DNA of 64,000 bases from Caprella mutica (GCA_947561585.1 CANNZV010001637.1:62001-126000); one strand, 5' to 3'. Shown: positions 47,891 through 59,949, counted from the first letter of the stretch. The notes: generated by a model from the sequence alone, not told the origin. Made by a program: numbers and translations.

Positions 47891-48003
47891 CACTACCAAG
47901 ATTAGTAGATTACCAATCATAACCCACTACCAAGATTACCAATCATAACCCACTACCAAGATTACCAATCATAACCCACTACCAAGATTACCAATCATTA
48001 CCC
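47888..48003. repeat. 26-bp minisatellite adjoining the 27-bp array
   Basis: About four units of AACCCACTACCAAGATTACCAATCAT. The AACCCA(C/G)TAC portion resembles the neighbouring 27-bp unit, so one array may derive from the other. It ends about 15 bases before the mS38 stop codon. Confidence 0.9.
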
Positions 48004-48019
48004 ACCATCGTAACGGTAT

Positions 48020-50196
48020 TCAGTCTTCACCAGGTAGCTTCAATCCTCTCTTTCTGAACTCTTTAATCATCTCCGCCTCAGGTAACCTCTTTCCTCGGAA
48101 GAATTTAGGGATGGGTCTGCAAAGACATGCATTGTGTTAATGGAACAGAGAAATGGATTCTATTGAATATTACTTAATTAATAAGAGGTTTAACGTCTTC
48201 TTCGGAACCAAAGGCCATATCGCAGACTTCAAAAGGAAATTGAATGCAAGGGATCGAAAGAAGCAGTCAGAAAGGAAATAGACTCCATGAACAAAGTCAC
48301 GAAACACCAGTCAGGGACAAAGCTCATGGATGCAGGAAAGCTGCTCCGTGAATACATATTCTATTCAATATTGTTGCTGTTACAAAAACTACAGCACAAT
48401 GATTGAATTAGGAAATTTAGAGTTAGAATATAATTTCATTTTTTGAAGTTAATTAATCTAAGAACTTTATGTATGGTTATTATTTATTAATTTTGTTATT
48501 TTTAACACAAAATACTTACCTATAGTTATATTTAGCGAGTTTATCAGCGACATACTGCTCAGCATTGAACATCTCTGCCTCCCGCAACAAAGAACCTTGC
48601 TCTGACTGTGACAAACAACAAATGGTTAGTTAAACATTAGGAAACTGAAAAAAAGAGTTACACCAATTACAATGGTCATATTTAACTATTTCATTTTAAA
48701 CCATTGTTATCTATTTTGGATGAAACAAAATCAAAATATTTTTTTTATACATGTATTGACTTGATATTCAAAATATTTAAATTACAGATATATTTGAAAA
48801 TGAAACATGCTTAATTTGATCAAATTAACTAAGAAGTGATAAATACACACGGGCAATAAAATGAGGTAGCTAGCTGACAGTAATCTTGAATTTTAAATAA
48901 AGGTTTATTCAGTTAAATAGCTAACTACCTACCTGGAAATTCTCTTCCCTCCTCATTATATCCCTTAGAATTCTTTGTTCATGAGAGACTTTGTTTCTTT
49001 TCATTTCCTTCTTACGCTTTGCCTTCTTCATCTTTTTTCTTCTGATGACAATGTCACGAATACAGTGTTTGGTGACTCCTGTCTGGAAATGAGAATTACA
49101 TTCAGATAGAGTTTTAACTTTCTATCTGATACAAATATCATGCAAACCAGGGTTAGTTCTAAACTATCAGACGTTTCTGCATCTTCGAACATAAGAAAAT
49201 ATATATAGAATCAAATAGAAGTTAACTAAATAATTAGAATAGAATATATAGCTATGGCTAGTATAAAAATATATAGTTATTATAGTATATATTTTTAATC
49301 TTAAATGATATAAGATGTAGAACTATACTTTAATTTGAAATATTTGGTCACAAATCATCAGGAAACAATAATTTACTTTACTAATATTTATCACTTGGTG
49401 GTACCTGAGATTCATGTTCAGGAGCATACAGGGGAAGGAGCTCATCCAGCTGTCCAACAGTCTTGGAAAGATTGTCAACAGTTTGAGGTAGGTGGATGGG
49501 GCTGGAGAACGGAGCAGGAGGAGGTACAAGATGTGGAGAAGGGTAAAACTCAGGTAGTCTGGCGAAAACATGAAAAAATAATAGCTAACAAGTTGCTTTA
49601 AGTAGTAGCTAGCTAAATATACTATTCATCATCAACAGATCAATTTAAATATTGCTGATATTTTATAGTAATCTAATATATAGCAATAACAGCTAACTTA
49701 CCTTATAACAGTTTCATTTGTTGTTAAGCATGAGAATAATTCAGACAATGACTGAGGTTCTTTTTCCACAAATATACCATTTGCTGCAGATTTATTCAAA
49801 CAATAATCACTTTTCACAATAAATGTAGGCTGCTGTTGTACTTTTGAATTTGGGAAAGATGCTTCAACAAGAACTGCATTTGATCCTGTGATTGAAATAA
49901 AATTGTTGAAGTAGTTAGTTTGTTCATGAAACTTGTTTTAAAGTCTCACAATAAAAAAGTCTATTCATATTTATGTTTTTTATGTAGAAAAACACATTGT
50001 ATATTCTTCCATGTAATTAACTATGATTCTACTACATAAAATAGACAGCTAGCCTCTTAAGGTAGCTACATCAACTGATCTAATATGAAAAAATTTAAAG
50101 GTGAAGTAACTACTTACCATTCAGTAGTTGAAAAGAGGGCAATCTTTGAACAGCTCTAGCATATCTTACTGCGTGGTTGCCAATTGAGTAAGACAT
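48020..50196 (-). CDS. Mitochondrial small-ribosomal-subunit protein mS38 (AURKAIP1 homologue)
   Basis: Six exons: 50196-50118, 49885-49702, 49558-49405, 49082-48933, 48605-48520, 48116-48020 (TGA); all phases agree and give 249 residues starting MSYSIGNHAVRYARAVQRLP, plausible as a mitochondrial targeting N-terminus. The conserved block is in exon 4: a hydrophobic-basic helix IVIRRKKMKKAKRKKEMKRNK, matching the COX24/mS38 C-terminal domain (RRKKM-K-K-RKK pattern) that binds 12S-type rRNA in the mitochondrial small subunit. After it, EAEMFNAEQYVADKLAKYNY and IPKFFRGKRLPE match the arthropod-type extension as I remember it. The vertebrate protein is near 200 residues. No transit-cleavage or promoter site can be fixed from sequence. 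Identity is by motif recognition only. Confidence 0.75.
48195..48407 (+). pseudogene. Possible retro- or exon fragment in an mS38 intron
   Basis: On the plus strand, antisense to mS38, a frame reads LLRNQRPYRRLQKEIECKGSKEAVRKEIDSMNKV... then LMDAGKLLREYIF before a stop at about 48406. It has coding-like, charged composition unlike the surrounding AT-rich intron. It has an upstream stop, no ATG and no clear splice sites. I do not recognise the source protein. Confidence 0.3.
49150..49325. mobile_element. Palindromic MITE, family P (degenerate)
   Basis: Left end GGGTTAGTTCTAAACTATCA, then TTTCTGCATCTTCGAACATA. The right half is strongly eroded (GATATAAGATGTAGAACTAT). It lies in an mS38 intron. 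Confidence 0.5.
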
Positions 50197-50299
50197 TCTG
50201 TTACTAAACTATAACTGTAAGGAAAAAATAGTCAATTAGGGTAAGGTCAGAGATATTAAACATGAACAGAATAATGAATCTTTAGAAACACGTTAGACT

Positions 50300-51880
50300 G
50301 GACTGCAGAAAGAGGAACTAGTAAATCACTCATCACTACCAGTGAAGTTGGAGAACAGTTACCAATTCCTGCAGTCTGAACTTGGGTTTGTAGAGTAGAG
50401 ATCTCTTATTCTGTTCGTAGCAAAATTTATTTAAATATAGGGATCAATTCAGAAGTGTTTGTAACAAAATCAATATAAATATTACCAGTCTGCAGAAAAT
50501 GGGAGATATTTGGGATATTCTCTCCGAACAATTTTGAATTAATTCCTATATTTACATTAAATTTGCTACAAACAGAATAAGAGATCTCTACGAACACTTT
50601 AGCAGTTTCCCAGACTATATTTCATCATTTCATGGTAAATTCCACCAGCTTGTCGGTGAAAATTTTCTCATTTGAAAATAATATTCTGGGCCTCTGGCCA
50701 AGTCAGTGGATTTTTAGCAATTTATTCCTATGTTACCATTAATTTTCGGTTGGAAAAATGGGCAAAATGTTGGTGGATCAGTCAAATTACTGGAAATTTA
50801 TGATGGATTTTCTTAGCTTTTTCAAAAAGTCAGTGGAATTTTGTGCACCAAATACAGACAGGCGCGCAAATCCCTATTTCTGTAAAAAATCCTGGGTCTG
50901 TCCGTCTGTGACTCTGTGGTCATCACGTGGTCCGTGGAGACCTCCTTTTCAGTTTTCAGACAGGGCTTAATGCTGCGGATTATAATTTATAGTTTATACA
51001 CCATGTTTTAAAATATGGACAAAGTCGCCAGTATATTGGCGACTTTTGATAAGTTAAATAAGTTGGAAAATCTCTAAATAATAAGTAAATCACTACTAAA
51101 ATAGTCTCACTGTCTCAAGAGATGCACATGCATCAGACATGAAGCATAAGGATGTTTCCTAGTGTTAAATCTTCACTAGGAAGCCAAATTTGTCCTTTAA
51201 AGTATCCTTAATCAATGTGGCGAGTGGCGACCAGGATCCATTTTCTCATCAAACTGGCGACCGCCGACTTTCCTGCCACACTTTGAAACATGGTTTATAC
51301 AGTTCCCCCACTCTGTATTTGGTGCACAAAATCCCACTGACTTCTTCAAAAAAGCTGAAAAAGTACACCATAAATTTCCAGTAATTTGACTGATCCACCA
51401 TCATTTTCCCAATTTATCCACCAAAAATTAATGGTAACATAGGAATAAACCAGACTGGAAAACTGAAAAGGAAAACATAAATTCTAACAGAGTTACTCCT
51501 AACTTCATACATTCTGTCATTCCCATTAGTGATGTTTATCATCACAACAAGTCAATAACTTAACAAGCCCAATTGTGAAGCTTAAATGACTTATTTTACA
51601 TTAGTTTTCACTGCGGAGTTGGAATATATAAAAATAATTCACTGATTTCTGCATTTTTAGCCAGTCTGCAGAATATGGGAGATATTTGGAATATTCTCTC
51701 TGAACAAATTAACAATTTTGAATTTATTACTGTATCTTAAGGTTGGCTTAACTCCATCAGAGACCAGAGTAATTAATTCATCAGAAAAGACCACTTTATT
51801 GACTTTAATAGCCTAATAGGTACTTTATCCAGAGTGGTGCTCAGAGTCCTACTGTCCTGAGACTCTGAGAGGTTTAGGAA
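50300..51880. repeat. Word-module repeat array upstream of mS38
   Basis: Order from the left: TACGAACA-word module (about 50390-50610), GTCGGTGGA-word module (50614-50863), a GC-richer piece (50864-50968), GGCGAC-word module with CCATGTTTTAAA ends (50998-51293), a GTCGGTGGA fragment (51308-51450), CGGAGTT-word module (about 51480-51650) and a scrap with GAATATGGGAGATATTTGG. The same module types as at 28-33 kb occur in a different order. Confidence 0.8.
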
Positions 51881-52174
51881 AATAAGTTAAATAACTACCA
51901 AGAAGTCATAATTCTACTGTCTACTTAAGTAAGTTAGTAACTTACTTAACTAGTCTAGTAGCATTAGTCTAAAATGTCAGCTTAGAGCTAGCCTATATGG
52001 AGTCGAAATTACTCCCATAAATCAGTCGGTGACGCCGTCGCCACTCTCTTCATAGGTACGGTGCCGGAAAGTTGAAAGAACAGACACGAATCTATAATTG
52101 CCGGAAATTTATACCACAATTTCTTGAGTAAGTTCCGAGTTATCGAACCGTTCCACATCTTAGATCATAGACAT

Positions 52175-54400
52175 AAATCATCAGTTGATTTTCCAGATTG
52201 CCTCTTTCACGGCTTAAATCATCATTCTATTTCTCCTCCGCTCTCTTTATTCTCCCTCTCTTCCTTCCTCCTCAAACGAAAACATCTCCATGACATATTA
52301 TCATCTCTCTCAATCCTCGGTTTCTGCAGCTCAAATACTTCCATCCACTCCACTTTAAAAGCATGAGAAAATGGTGCAGGTCCTCCACCATTCTCCCTCC
52401 ATATATTTAACACATACTATTTTATTCAACTCTTCTTCTGTCTCCCGCCCACAACAAACCTTTCGTCCTGGCTTCAAACCACACTCTGAAGTCTGAACCC
52501 GTCTCCTCCAACCTCCATCACCATCTTTTCATCTGCGTTACAGCCACATTTTGCTCCCCTCTTCCAGCTTCGACCTCAACTCCATTTCCACTCTCTCTGT
52601 CATCACATTATCCATATCATTATATGCCCTCTCCAGGTAGTAGGTACTTATTTCGTTGTTCTTATCCATATCCTGCTTAATCCAATATCATAGTTCCTCA
52701 TCTTTCTCTTTATCAATTCACTTCCGTCCTGAACTTTCTTTCTCAGGTATTGCTTCCTACCTCTCACCACTCTACTCTCTATTGTTCATATCCATATTTC
52801 ACTTGCAATTCTCTCATATTTATTTACCTACCAACATGATCATTTCCGTTGTTGTATTATTCTGTCTTTGTAACTTCCCAATGTCTTTCTCCCTCTTATC
52901 TATCACCTCCATCCCAAAACAAGACACTGGGCAGCACCACTGACTTCCAATATGTTTAACCCATCTTCACTCTGTGACAGCTCTTTACTACTACAGACTA
53001 CGTCCAATTACCCAATCTCTTTGCCTCTGTCCCTCAAACTGTCCATATTTGCCAAACCCACAATTATATATCTCCTTCACCACCTGAATACCCTCTATCT
53101 CATCCATTCTATTTCCGATATTGTATAGCCAACTTTTGCTTTTTCCTGAGTTCCACTCTAACCTCAAACTCACCTGCAGCTTCCTTCATAATTTTGGTCG
53201 TTTCACTTATCTCTTCTTCCAGCCAACAAAGTCCATCATCTGTAAGAAACAGTCTGTTCACATCTGTATCCCTCCTGCCCTTCTCCATATTTCCTCAATT
53301 ATCTTATTATGTTATCAGCTTGAAGATCGGCGGTGCTGATGTGCATTCCTTCTTGACTTTCTACCTCTATCATTACTTTACCTCTCCTACATCTATCTTT
53401 ATTTTATCCCCAGTTTATCTTTTTCGATCACTAGGTCTAATAATAATTTGTATTCATATTTGTTGTCATTGAGCACCTCAATCAATTTCTCCATTCTCCC
53501 GAATCATAGGCCTTCTTAAAATTCACCACAACCACCACAAACTCCTCTCCCCTGATATACGTTAATGGCAACAAGGGTTTATTCCTGGGATATTTGGTAA
53601 TATCTCAAGAGTCAATCTTTCTTCCCTGGGATATTCCTTTAAAGGTCCCCTCCAAGCAAATTTTTTTATTGCTTAAATCAACGAGGCTAATGTTTCTTAT
53701 CATTTTACTTCAAACCCCATCAAATTTGATAGCATATTTTAAATTTTATATGCTTTTAAAGATTTATATAACCAAAACTCTACAAAACCTGTTTTACTTC
53801 CGACTTTCTAATTTTCAGTCCGAAGATAAAGAATGTACACCATTTGTTTTGATTGTCAACTAAGTATTAGCCTATTAGGTAAAATAAATCTATTTAATAT
53901 TCGTGTAAAGGAATAAAATTGGATAAACTTATTATAGAAACGTTTATTTACTTTAGGAAACAATTAATATCTCAAACGAAGATCAAAACGCATTGTTTGT
54001 TTAAAAATATAAATTTACAATCAAAACAAAGAGTGTACAATTTTCTTTCTTAGCGTCAGGTTAGTGATTCGCTTAATTGTTGCTCACAGAGGATTCAAAA
54101 ACTTTAACAGAAAATAATATAATATATACTGAACCGAATTGTATTCGGTTTGCGGAATAATGATCCCAGACCTTAGTTCTATAATATTATGTAATAAACT
54201 TTTCTTTTTCCCGGAGCCTGAAGAGGACCTTTAATATCCCAGGAATAAATCCCTGTTACCTCAAACATTTCGGCAGGACCACCAAATTGTCCAGAATCGC
54301 TCCCCCCTTCTTGGATCTCATTTGCTCCTCCCACCTCGTTCCGTTCTCCTCCACATGTCCTTCCACTATCCTCATCATCAACTTGTATCACACATCTGAC
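52175..54400 (-). mobile_element. Decayed LINE (reverse transcriptase remnant)
   Basis: On the minus strand a degenerate frame reads EEFVVVVVNFKKAYDS at 53550-53501, matching reverse transcriptase motif A (F-x-D-F-K-K-A-Y-D-S); the first catalytic aspartate is asparagine here. Downstream, MEKLIEVLNDN and, at about 53160-53030, NIGNRMDEIEGIQVVKEI and WVIGR-like pieces fit the rest of a non-LTR polymerase. Stops and frameshifts are frequent, so it is inactive. The plus strand looks conspicuously CT-rich because of this. The clade cannot be set from these pieces. It is interrupted by the element at 53643-54230. Confidence 0.6.
53643..54230. mobile_element. Intact TTAA-flanked fold-back element (588 bp)
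   Basis: Flanked by TTAA (53639-53642 and 54231-54234). Ends AGGTCCCCTCCAAGCAAA and CCGGAGCCTGAAGAGGACCT. The two halves are diverged inverted copies (GTACACCATTTGTTTTGATTG and CAATCAAAACAAAGAGTGTAC). No coding capacity. It serves as the reference for the nested pair at 13343-14579. Confidence 0.85.
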
Positions 54401-54747
54401 AGAGCTGCCTATGGGTTTTATAATTCTGTGGGTGTTTAAATAATTAACATTTAACTCAGTATTATAATTGGTAGTTATCAAGGATATTTATTGAAATAAA
54501 TGTTTAAAAATCTTGAATATTTACTTTTTCTTACATGAACGAATATGTGAAACTGTCCGATAATTCTGAACTTTTCCTAAATACAGTTGTTTCAGAAATT
54601 GAGAACAGTCACTTACCTCCAACTCATATATTCTATTTTAAAATTACAATAATTATAAACCCTATTTCTCATTAGTATTTCGTAACACTCCTCTATTATT
54701 CTATTTAAAAGCATATACAGTACAACTCCTCTATTATTCTATTTAAA

Positions 54748-54931
54748 AGCATATACAGTATAACTCCTCTATAGTGAATGTGTTAGGAAGTAGCCTGAAT
54801 AGAGAACAATTTTTATTTTTAATCACCATCAATTAAATAAAATTAAACGCTAATTCATTGCATACTAAAGAAAATTTGTTCACTATAGAGGCTACTTCCT
54901 AACTCATTCACTATAGAGGAGTTCTACTGTA
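54748..54931. mobile_element. Pogo/Tigger-like fold-back MITE
   Basis: Left end ACAGTATAACTCCTCTATAG, right end CACTATAGAGGAGTTCTACTG. Internal inverted pair GGAAGTAGCCTGAATAGAGAAC and GTTCACTATAGAGGCTACTTCC. Just left of it, a 38-base segment (ACTCCTCTATTATTCTATTT) is duplicated in tandem at about 54690-54765. Relative of 4162-4416. Confidence 0.75.
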
Positions 54932-55054
54932 TTTGTAATCAATATTATAATACGTGTTGAACCCATCCGTAAATTTGAAGTTACTACACTGATAAAAAGA
55001 AATAACTTTATATATTAATTGATAAAAATGCACAGAAAAAATTCAGTAGTAAAA

Positions 55055-55192
55055 TAAGGTAAATTTCGAGTTATCAACCGGCTCCAATATATATATATAT
55101 TTTATTTTAAATATTAATTTCATATCAAATATATTCTTTCTTATAAGATCGCAAATGTGAAACCGTTCGATAACTCGTAACTTACCCTAACA
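55055..55192. mobile_element. Palindromic MITE, family P (short copy)
   Basis: Left end AAGGTAAATTTCGAGTTATC, right end GTTCGATAACTCGTAACTTA then CCCT. The centre is replaced by TA-rich sequence. About 740 bases upstream of the presumed Shal 5' UTR exon. Confidence 0.7.
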
Positions 55193-55934
55193 AACCAAAT
55201 AACTCAGATTTCTTTTTTCCTAATTCCTTTGATTCATATTTATCTCCCAATATATTATAACTACTTGATAGATAAAGAATATGCTGAGTCATTATTCAGC
55301 CAGGCAAATCAATTCGATAATTTGAAATTCTGATAGGAACTGAAGAAAATATTCCTATTTTATTTATTTGTTTTTCTACCTTTCTTCCTCATCAAAAAAA
55401 AGAATTAATAGATAAAATATGTGTTAAATATATAAAGTTTCATCGACTGAGATAAGTAAATCAACTTAAACATTCTATATAAAAAGCCATTGCTACTTAT
55501 GTGCCTGTAGATGTTTTCACAAATAATTATCAAATATTCACTCGGTCCATTAAAAACATCGAGATGTTCTAATTAATTAATTAAGGAGCAGATCACGTGA
55601 CAGTGATGTATGTTCGTAGTCTCATTTTGCTACCAGAATTATCGTAGTCGCACCTTCTCTCCAAAAAAAAAAATCATGTGTATATAATTATCCAGTGGGA
55701 TTGAGTTAAAACAAACAAAGGAAGCGAATATAAAGGTCTAATTAAGATGGAATATTCGATACCGGAAGAATTCGAGGAATTGGAAAGGTATCTTATTAGG
55801 GTAATGAGATGATCGAGTATTATTGAGAGAAAGAAGATTTATTTTTGTCACTCTAATGACAATGGGCTCTGTGCGTACACTCACTTAATTGTTCGTTTCC
55901 CCTCACCACCTTTGGTTGTCCCCTCCCCTCACAG

Positions 55935-56450
55935 AAGCAGCAGCATCATCGATCTGCGCCGTGTGGGGGTCGCAACCTGTGCGGCTGAGAGAGAGAGACA
56001 CTTTCAGTGCTCTGCTTAAGGAGACGCCAGAAGGTGTGTGTAACTGCCGCCGCGCCATCGGGATGCTTTACTTCTCGCCTATGCTTCAATTGGCATAGTG
56101 AATGTTCTCTAGAGACTCACATTCGAATTGAAATGAACTAACAGTGAGAGGAATGTTGTAGGTTGTGCTGCGCTTATACAGAGTGATAGTGACATGTAGT
56201 TATCCTATGCTATTCGACAAATAACACAGTGATCACTCGGATTAAAATTTAATAAGTGGGATGCGGTAAGGTGCTTCGTATTGTGCTGTAGATTAGATTT
56301 AACAGATGATGGTGAGGGACAGGTCCCTTCCATGCAGGTGTAAGGGCGTTATCAAGCCACTGCACCTCCATTTACCCTCTTGGTCCAAAAACCAGTGAAT
56401 TATAGTATTTTTCTCCTCAAAGGGCAGCTGACAGAACAACTCCGAATAGT
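55935..56450 (+). other. Presumed 5' untranslated leader of Shal
   Basis: A strong pyrimidine tract and CAG (TTTCCCCTCACC...CCCCTCACAG, ending 55934) looks like a 3' splice site, so an upstream non-coding exon is likely. The leader then runs to the ATG at 56451 with no in-frame coding. Several short upstream ATGs are present. The promoter itself is not identified. Confidence 0.45.
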
Positions 56451-57565
56451 ATGGCGTCGGTGGCTGCTTGGTTACCATTCGCGAGAGCGGCAGCAATAGG
56501 ATGGGTTCCAATAGCCAACAATCCTTTACCAGCTCCTCCTGTCCCAAAGGATAAGAGACGACCAGATGATGAGAAACTTCTTATCAACGTATCAGGAAGG
56601 AGATTCGAAACATGGAGAAATACACTGGAGAAGTACCCCGACAGTCTCTTGGGGTCAAACGAGAGAGAATTTTTTTACGATGAGGAAACAAAAGAATATT
56701 TTTTCGACAGAGACCCTGACATATTTAGGCACATTTTAAATTATTACCGAACTGGTCGGCTGCATTATCCAAAACACGAATGTCTGACAAGTTACGACGA
56801 AGAACTCGCTTTCTTCGGAATCATTCCTGATGTGATCGGTGACTGTTGCTATGAAGATTATAGAGATCGGAAGCGGGAGAATGCTGAGCGTTTGCTAGAT
56901 GATAAGTTATCTGAAAATAATGAGGCAGATAAATATGTGTACAGAAATATTCGACAGAGAATGTGGAGAGCCTTCGAAAACCCCCACACTTCGACGGCGG
57001 CTCTAGTGTTCTACTACGTTACTGGATTCTTCATCGCTGTATCAGTGATGGGGAATGTTGTGGAGACTGTTTCTTGCGGGAAAATACCTGGAAAAAGTGA
57101 ATATCAATCGTGCGGTGAAAGATACAAAATTGTGTTCTTTTGTGGGGACACTGCTTGTGTAATGATATTCACAGCAGAATATTTATTAAGACTATTTGCA
57201 GCGCCTAACCGCTGTAAGTTCATGGGATCAGTAATGTCTATAATTGATGTAGTGGCTATTCTGCCCTATTATATTGGTCTGTTCATCAGTAATAATGACG
57301 ATGTGTCTGGAGCCTTCGTGACACTCAGAGTCTTCAGAGTTTTCCGTATCTTCAAGTTTTCTCGACATTCCCAAGGATTGAGAATTTTAGGATACACTCT
57401 CAAGTCCTGTGCGTCGGAGTTAGGGTTCTTAGTGTTTTCGTTAGCCATGGCCATTATTATATTTGCCACAGTAATGTTCTACGCTGAAAAGAACGTTGAC
57501 GGAACCATGTTCACATCCATTCCATCAGCATTTTGGTACACCATCGTCACAATGACAACTTTGGG
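56451..57565 (+). CDS. Shal: Shal-type (Kv4) voltage-gated potassium channel, first coding exon
   Basis: A-type K+ channel alpha subunit of the plasma membrane; tetramers carry the fast somatodendritic and muscle A-current. The exon encodes 371 residues plus two bases of the next codon. Start [15 protein letters not shown] is the conserved Kv4 N-terminus used by KChIP-type partners. T1 domain about 40-135, with zinc ligands H105, C111, C132, C133 (H-x5-C-x20-C-C). S1 about 183-205, S2 about 225-247, S3 about 258-278, S4 about 291-306 with [18 protein letters not shown]5 about 323-343, pore helix to TMTTLG. The donor GG|GTGAG falls inside the filter before YGD, the conserved position of the first coding intron in Kv4 genes. 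The remaining exons lie beyond the window. Unusual: glycine 232 in S2 ([10 protein letters not shown]). Confidence 0.97.
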
Positions 57566-59025
57566 GTGAGTAAATTTCGATAGTATTTCTAAAGTAAAAA
57601 CTATGCAACACTAGGATTCTTCTGAAACATATTTGAATGTGCAATAAAGAGAAAGACGATTCCTATAAGTTTATGCCGTGACTACATCTTCCTTCTGAAA
57701 TGCAGACCACGTGTTTGGTCCACTTTGACAGTTGGTGACAGTGACAAGCCCCGACATTACTCCCGTCTGAAATTACCTCTCGAGTTCAGTGCAAGCGATA
57801 TTGACAGCTGATTTGATGGCTGAGAAACATAATACGGGACTGCCTGCATACAGGGGAAACTGATGAAATGCTTTGACATTTGACTTTCACACTATATTTA
57901 TTACAGTTTATCGTTTTTTAGTTTTTGGCAAATGTTTTAGCATGTGCTGACCGTGACCTCAGAGAGTAGGCTTTGAGTAGACACGTATTCACGCACATGC
58001 GGTCCTCAATGCCAGTTTATAATTAGACGAGAAACACAGTAATTATATTAGAGATGGCGGCACACTCACAGTAGCGATATGTTGCTTAATTCTATAAAGA
58101 TCAACACCAACATTATAAATACCTCATCACGGTAGAAGTACCTCAGTACCTTCTAGGTAATCTTATAAATCACTGTATGGCAGTATAGTCAAGTACGGGC
58201 TAGATTTATTGTACCTACCAATCTAAGAATGTGTTCTTGACATTGGTGATAGAGTTACGTTTTCTTTCTACATTTGATGCTCATTAATAACGTACCAATA
58301 GGTACATCTCATCTTTTTTACAGGCTATTGCATGTTTAATTATGTTTATCTCAATGCTGAAGATTACCCCCTATATGTTTTATAGAGAGAGTATCGTCTA
58401 CTTGTTTTCTGGCAGTAGATCTGTAGCAAGGTTGACGAAATTTCTCCTCAGCCATTTTATGTTAATGATATCCATTTTTCAGGTGCTATCGTGTCACATA
58501 AACAAAATAAATGGATTCTCATGCATGGAAGTGTGGCTAATTAATTCCTATGCTCCATTAAAAATAACATATGAAGAAATTTAGGAGGTGACACGGTTTG
58601 TGACTCCGCCGAGAGTTCTTACGTAAAAATAAAGAATGTTTTTTTATTTAGCAGAGAACTTTGACAGCATCCAAAATATTGAGATAGGGATTATAAAGTC
58701 CTAATGTTGGTATATAATTTTGAGAGAAGAAAGTAATAACTATATTCTCTTGATAAATATTATTGTATTATAAACAAAGAGGTAAAACAGAGCAAAGTTA
58801 TCACTACATTCTTCAGTAGGCAGTTTATAGATAGATTTCCTCCGTCTATTCATATACGTACAAAGAATCTTTGTAAGGCATTTACATTAAATATATATAA
58901 ATTGAGGGAGGGGGTATTTATTTTATTAATTATTTAATGTTTTGTTCATATTAATATATATCATATGTTGTTGAATTATTTATAAATGTGATATTTCTGA
59001 TAAATGGTTGTTTTTATCACGCATA

Positions 59026-59192
59026 AGGGTAAGTTCCCAATTATAGGACAGTACCACATTTGCAATCATATGAGGAAAATATATATATATATAAATTCTT
59101 AAAATAATAGTTTAAATAATAAATATTATATACTTTTTTCTTTTATGACCGAATATGTGAAACTGTCCGGTAATTCGGAATTTACCGTAAAT
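59026..59192. mobile_element. Palindromic MITE, family P
   Basis: Left end AGGGTAAGTTCCCAATTATA, right end GTCCGGTAATTCGGAATTTACC. The centre is reduced to TA-rich sequence. In the Shal intron. Confidence 0.7.
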
Positions 59193-59721
59193 TTAATACT
59201 AAAAATATTTTTTTCCATTTTTTCAACATTAAAAACTGCAGTATTATTATCATTATTATTCAACTTAAATACGTAGAATTTATTCCAAAAACTGTTTACA
59301 ATTCTATCCATATAGTCTAATCGGTTCAATTGAATAAGTCTCAATAAACGTTTCTATGTCATAATAATCATAAATGCAAATTCAAATTTAGATCGAGAGT
59401 TTATTATATATTTTGCCTATTCCATGCCACCGTTCAGTAAATTTCTGACTAACTAATAGAATTAAAGTCACTAACTATTATATGGTAATACAATGGTATG
59501 GTAATACTATGGTATGGTAATAGTTATGGTATGGTAATAGTATGGTATGGTAATAGTAATGGTATAGTAATAGTTAAGGTATCTGTTGGTAATTTATGAA
59601 TGAGAGAGACTTCATTTTTCTTTTTTTCTTTCATTGTCATAAAAAAACCTCGTGAGAAATTAATTCACAGATTAAATGAAGTGAAATTAAAATAGAACTG
59701 ACACAATAAACGCGATATGCA

Positions 59722-59812
59722 CTTCTTTGATACTTGTGCACTTCTTTGGTACTTGTGCACTTCTTTGGTACTTGTGCACTTCTTTGGTACTTGTGCACTT
59801 CTTTGGTACTCA
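59722..59812. repeat. 19-bp minisatellite, about five units
   Basis: Unit GTGCACTTCTTTGGTACTT, almost perfect; the first unit reads TTTGATACTTG. In the Shal intron. Confidence 0.95.
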
Positions 59813-59949
59813 AATCAAAAGTGTGATTTTTTAAATTATTAACATTAGTGTGTCCACAATTTATTTGTTTTCCTTTTATAATTATTTCTATTAGTGTAGT
59901 ATAAATAACGTTATTAATTTATTTAAATGTAGGTACTAATTTAATGACT

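Larger units (their letters stand above)
52126..54580. mobile_element. Family P MITE arms split by later insertions
   Basis: The left arm is GTAAGTTCCGAGTTATCGAA...CCACATCTTAGATCATAG at 52127-52170. A right arm, TTCTTACATGAACGAATATG then TGTCCGATAATTCTGAACTT, is at 54528-54578. Between them lies about 2.3 kb of LINE-like sequence. This order suggests that a LINE landed inside a MITE; chance neighbourhood of two MITE remnants is the alternative. Confidence 0.45.

Noticed and set aside
47238..47922. Long open frames of over 200 codons on both strands
   Set aside because: They are produced by the 27-base minisatellite, whose unit is divisible by three and lacks stops in several frames. No start context, splice sites or non-repetitive coding sequence supports translation.
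55889..56098. Upstream open frame of 69 codons before the Shal ATG
   Set aside because: It starts before a probable splice acceptor and does not resemble Kv4 N-termini. It is treated as leader or intron sequence.
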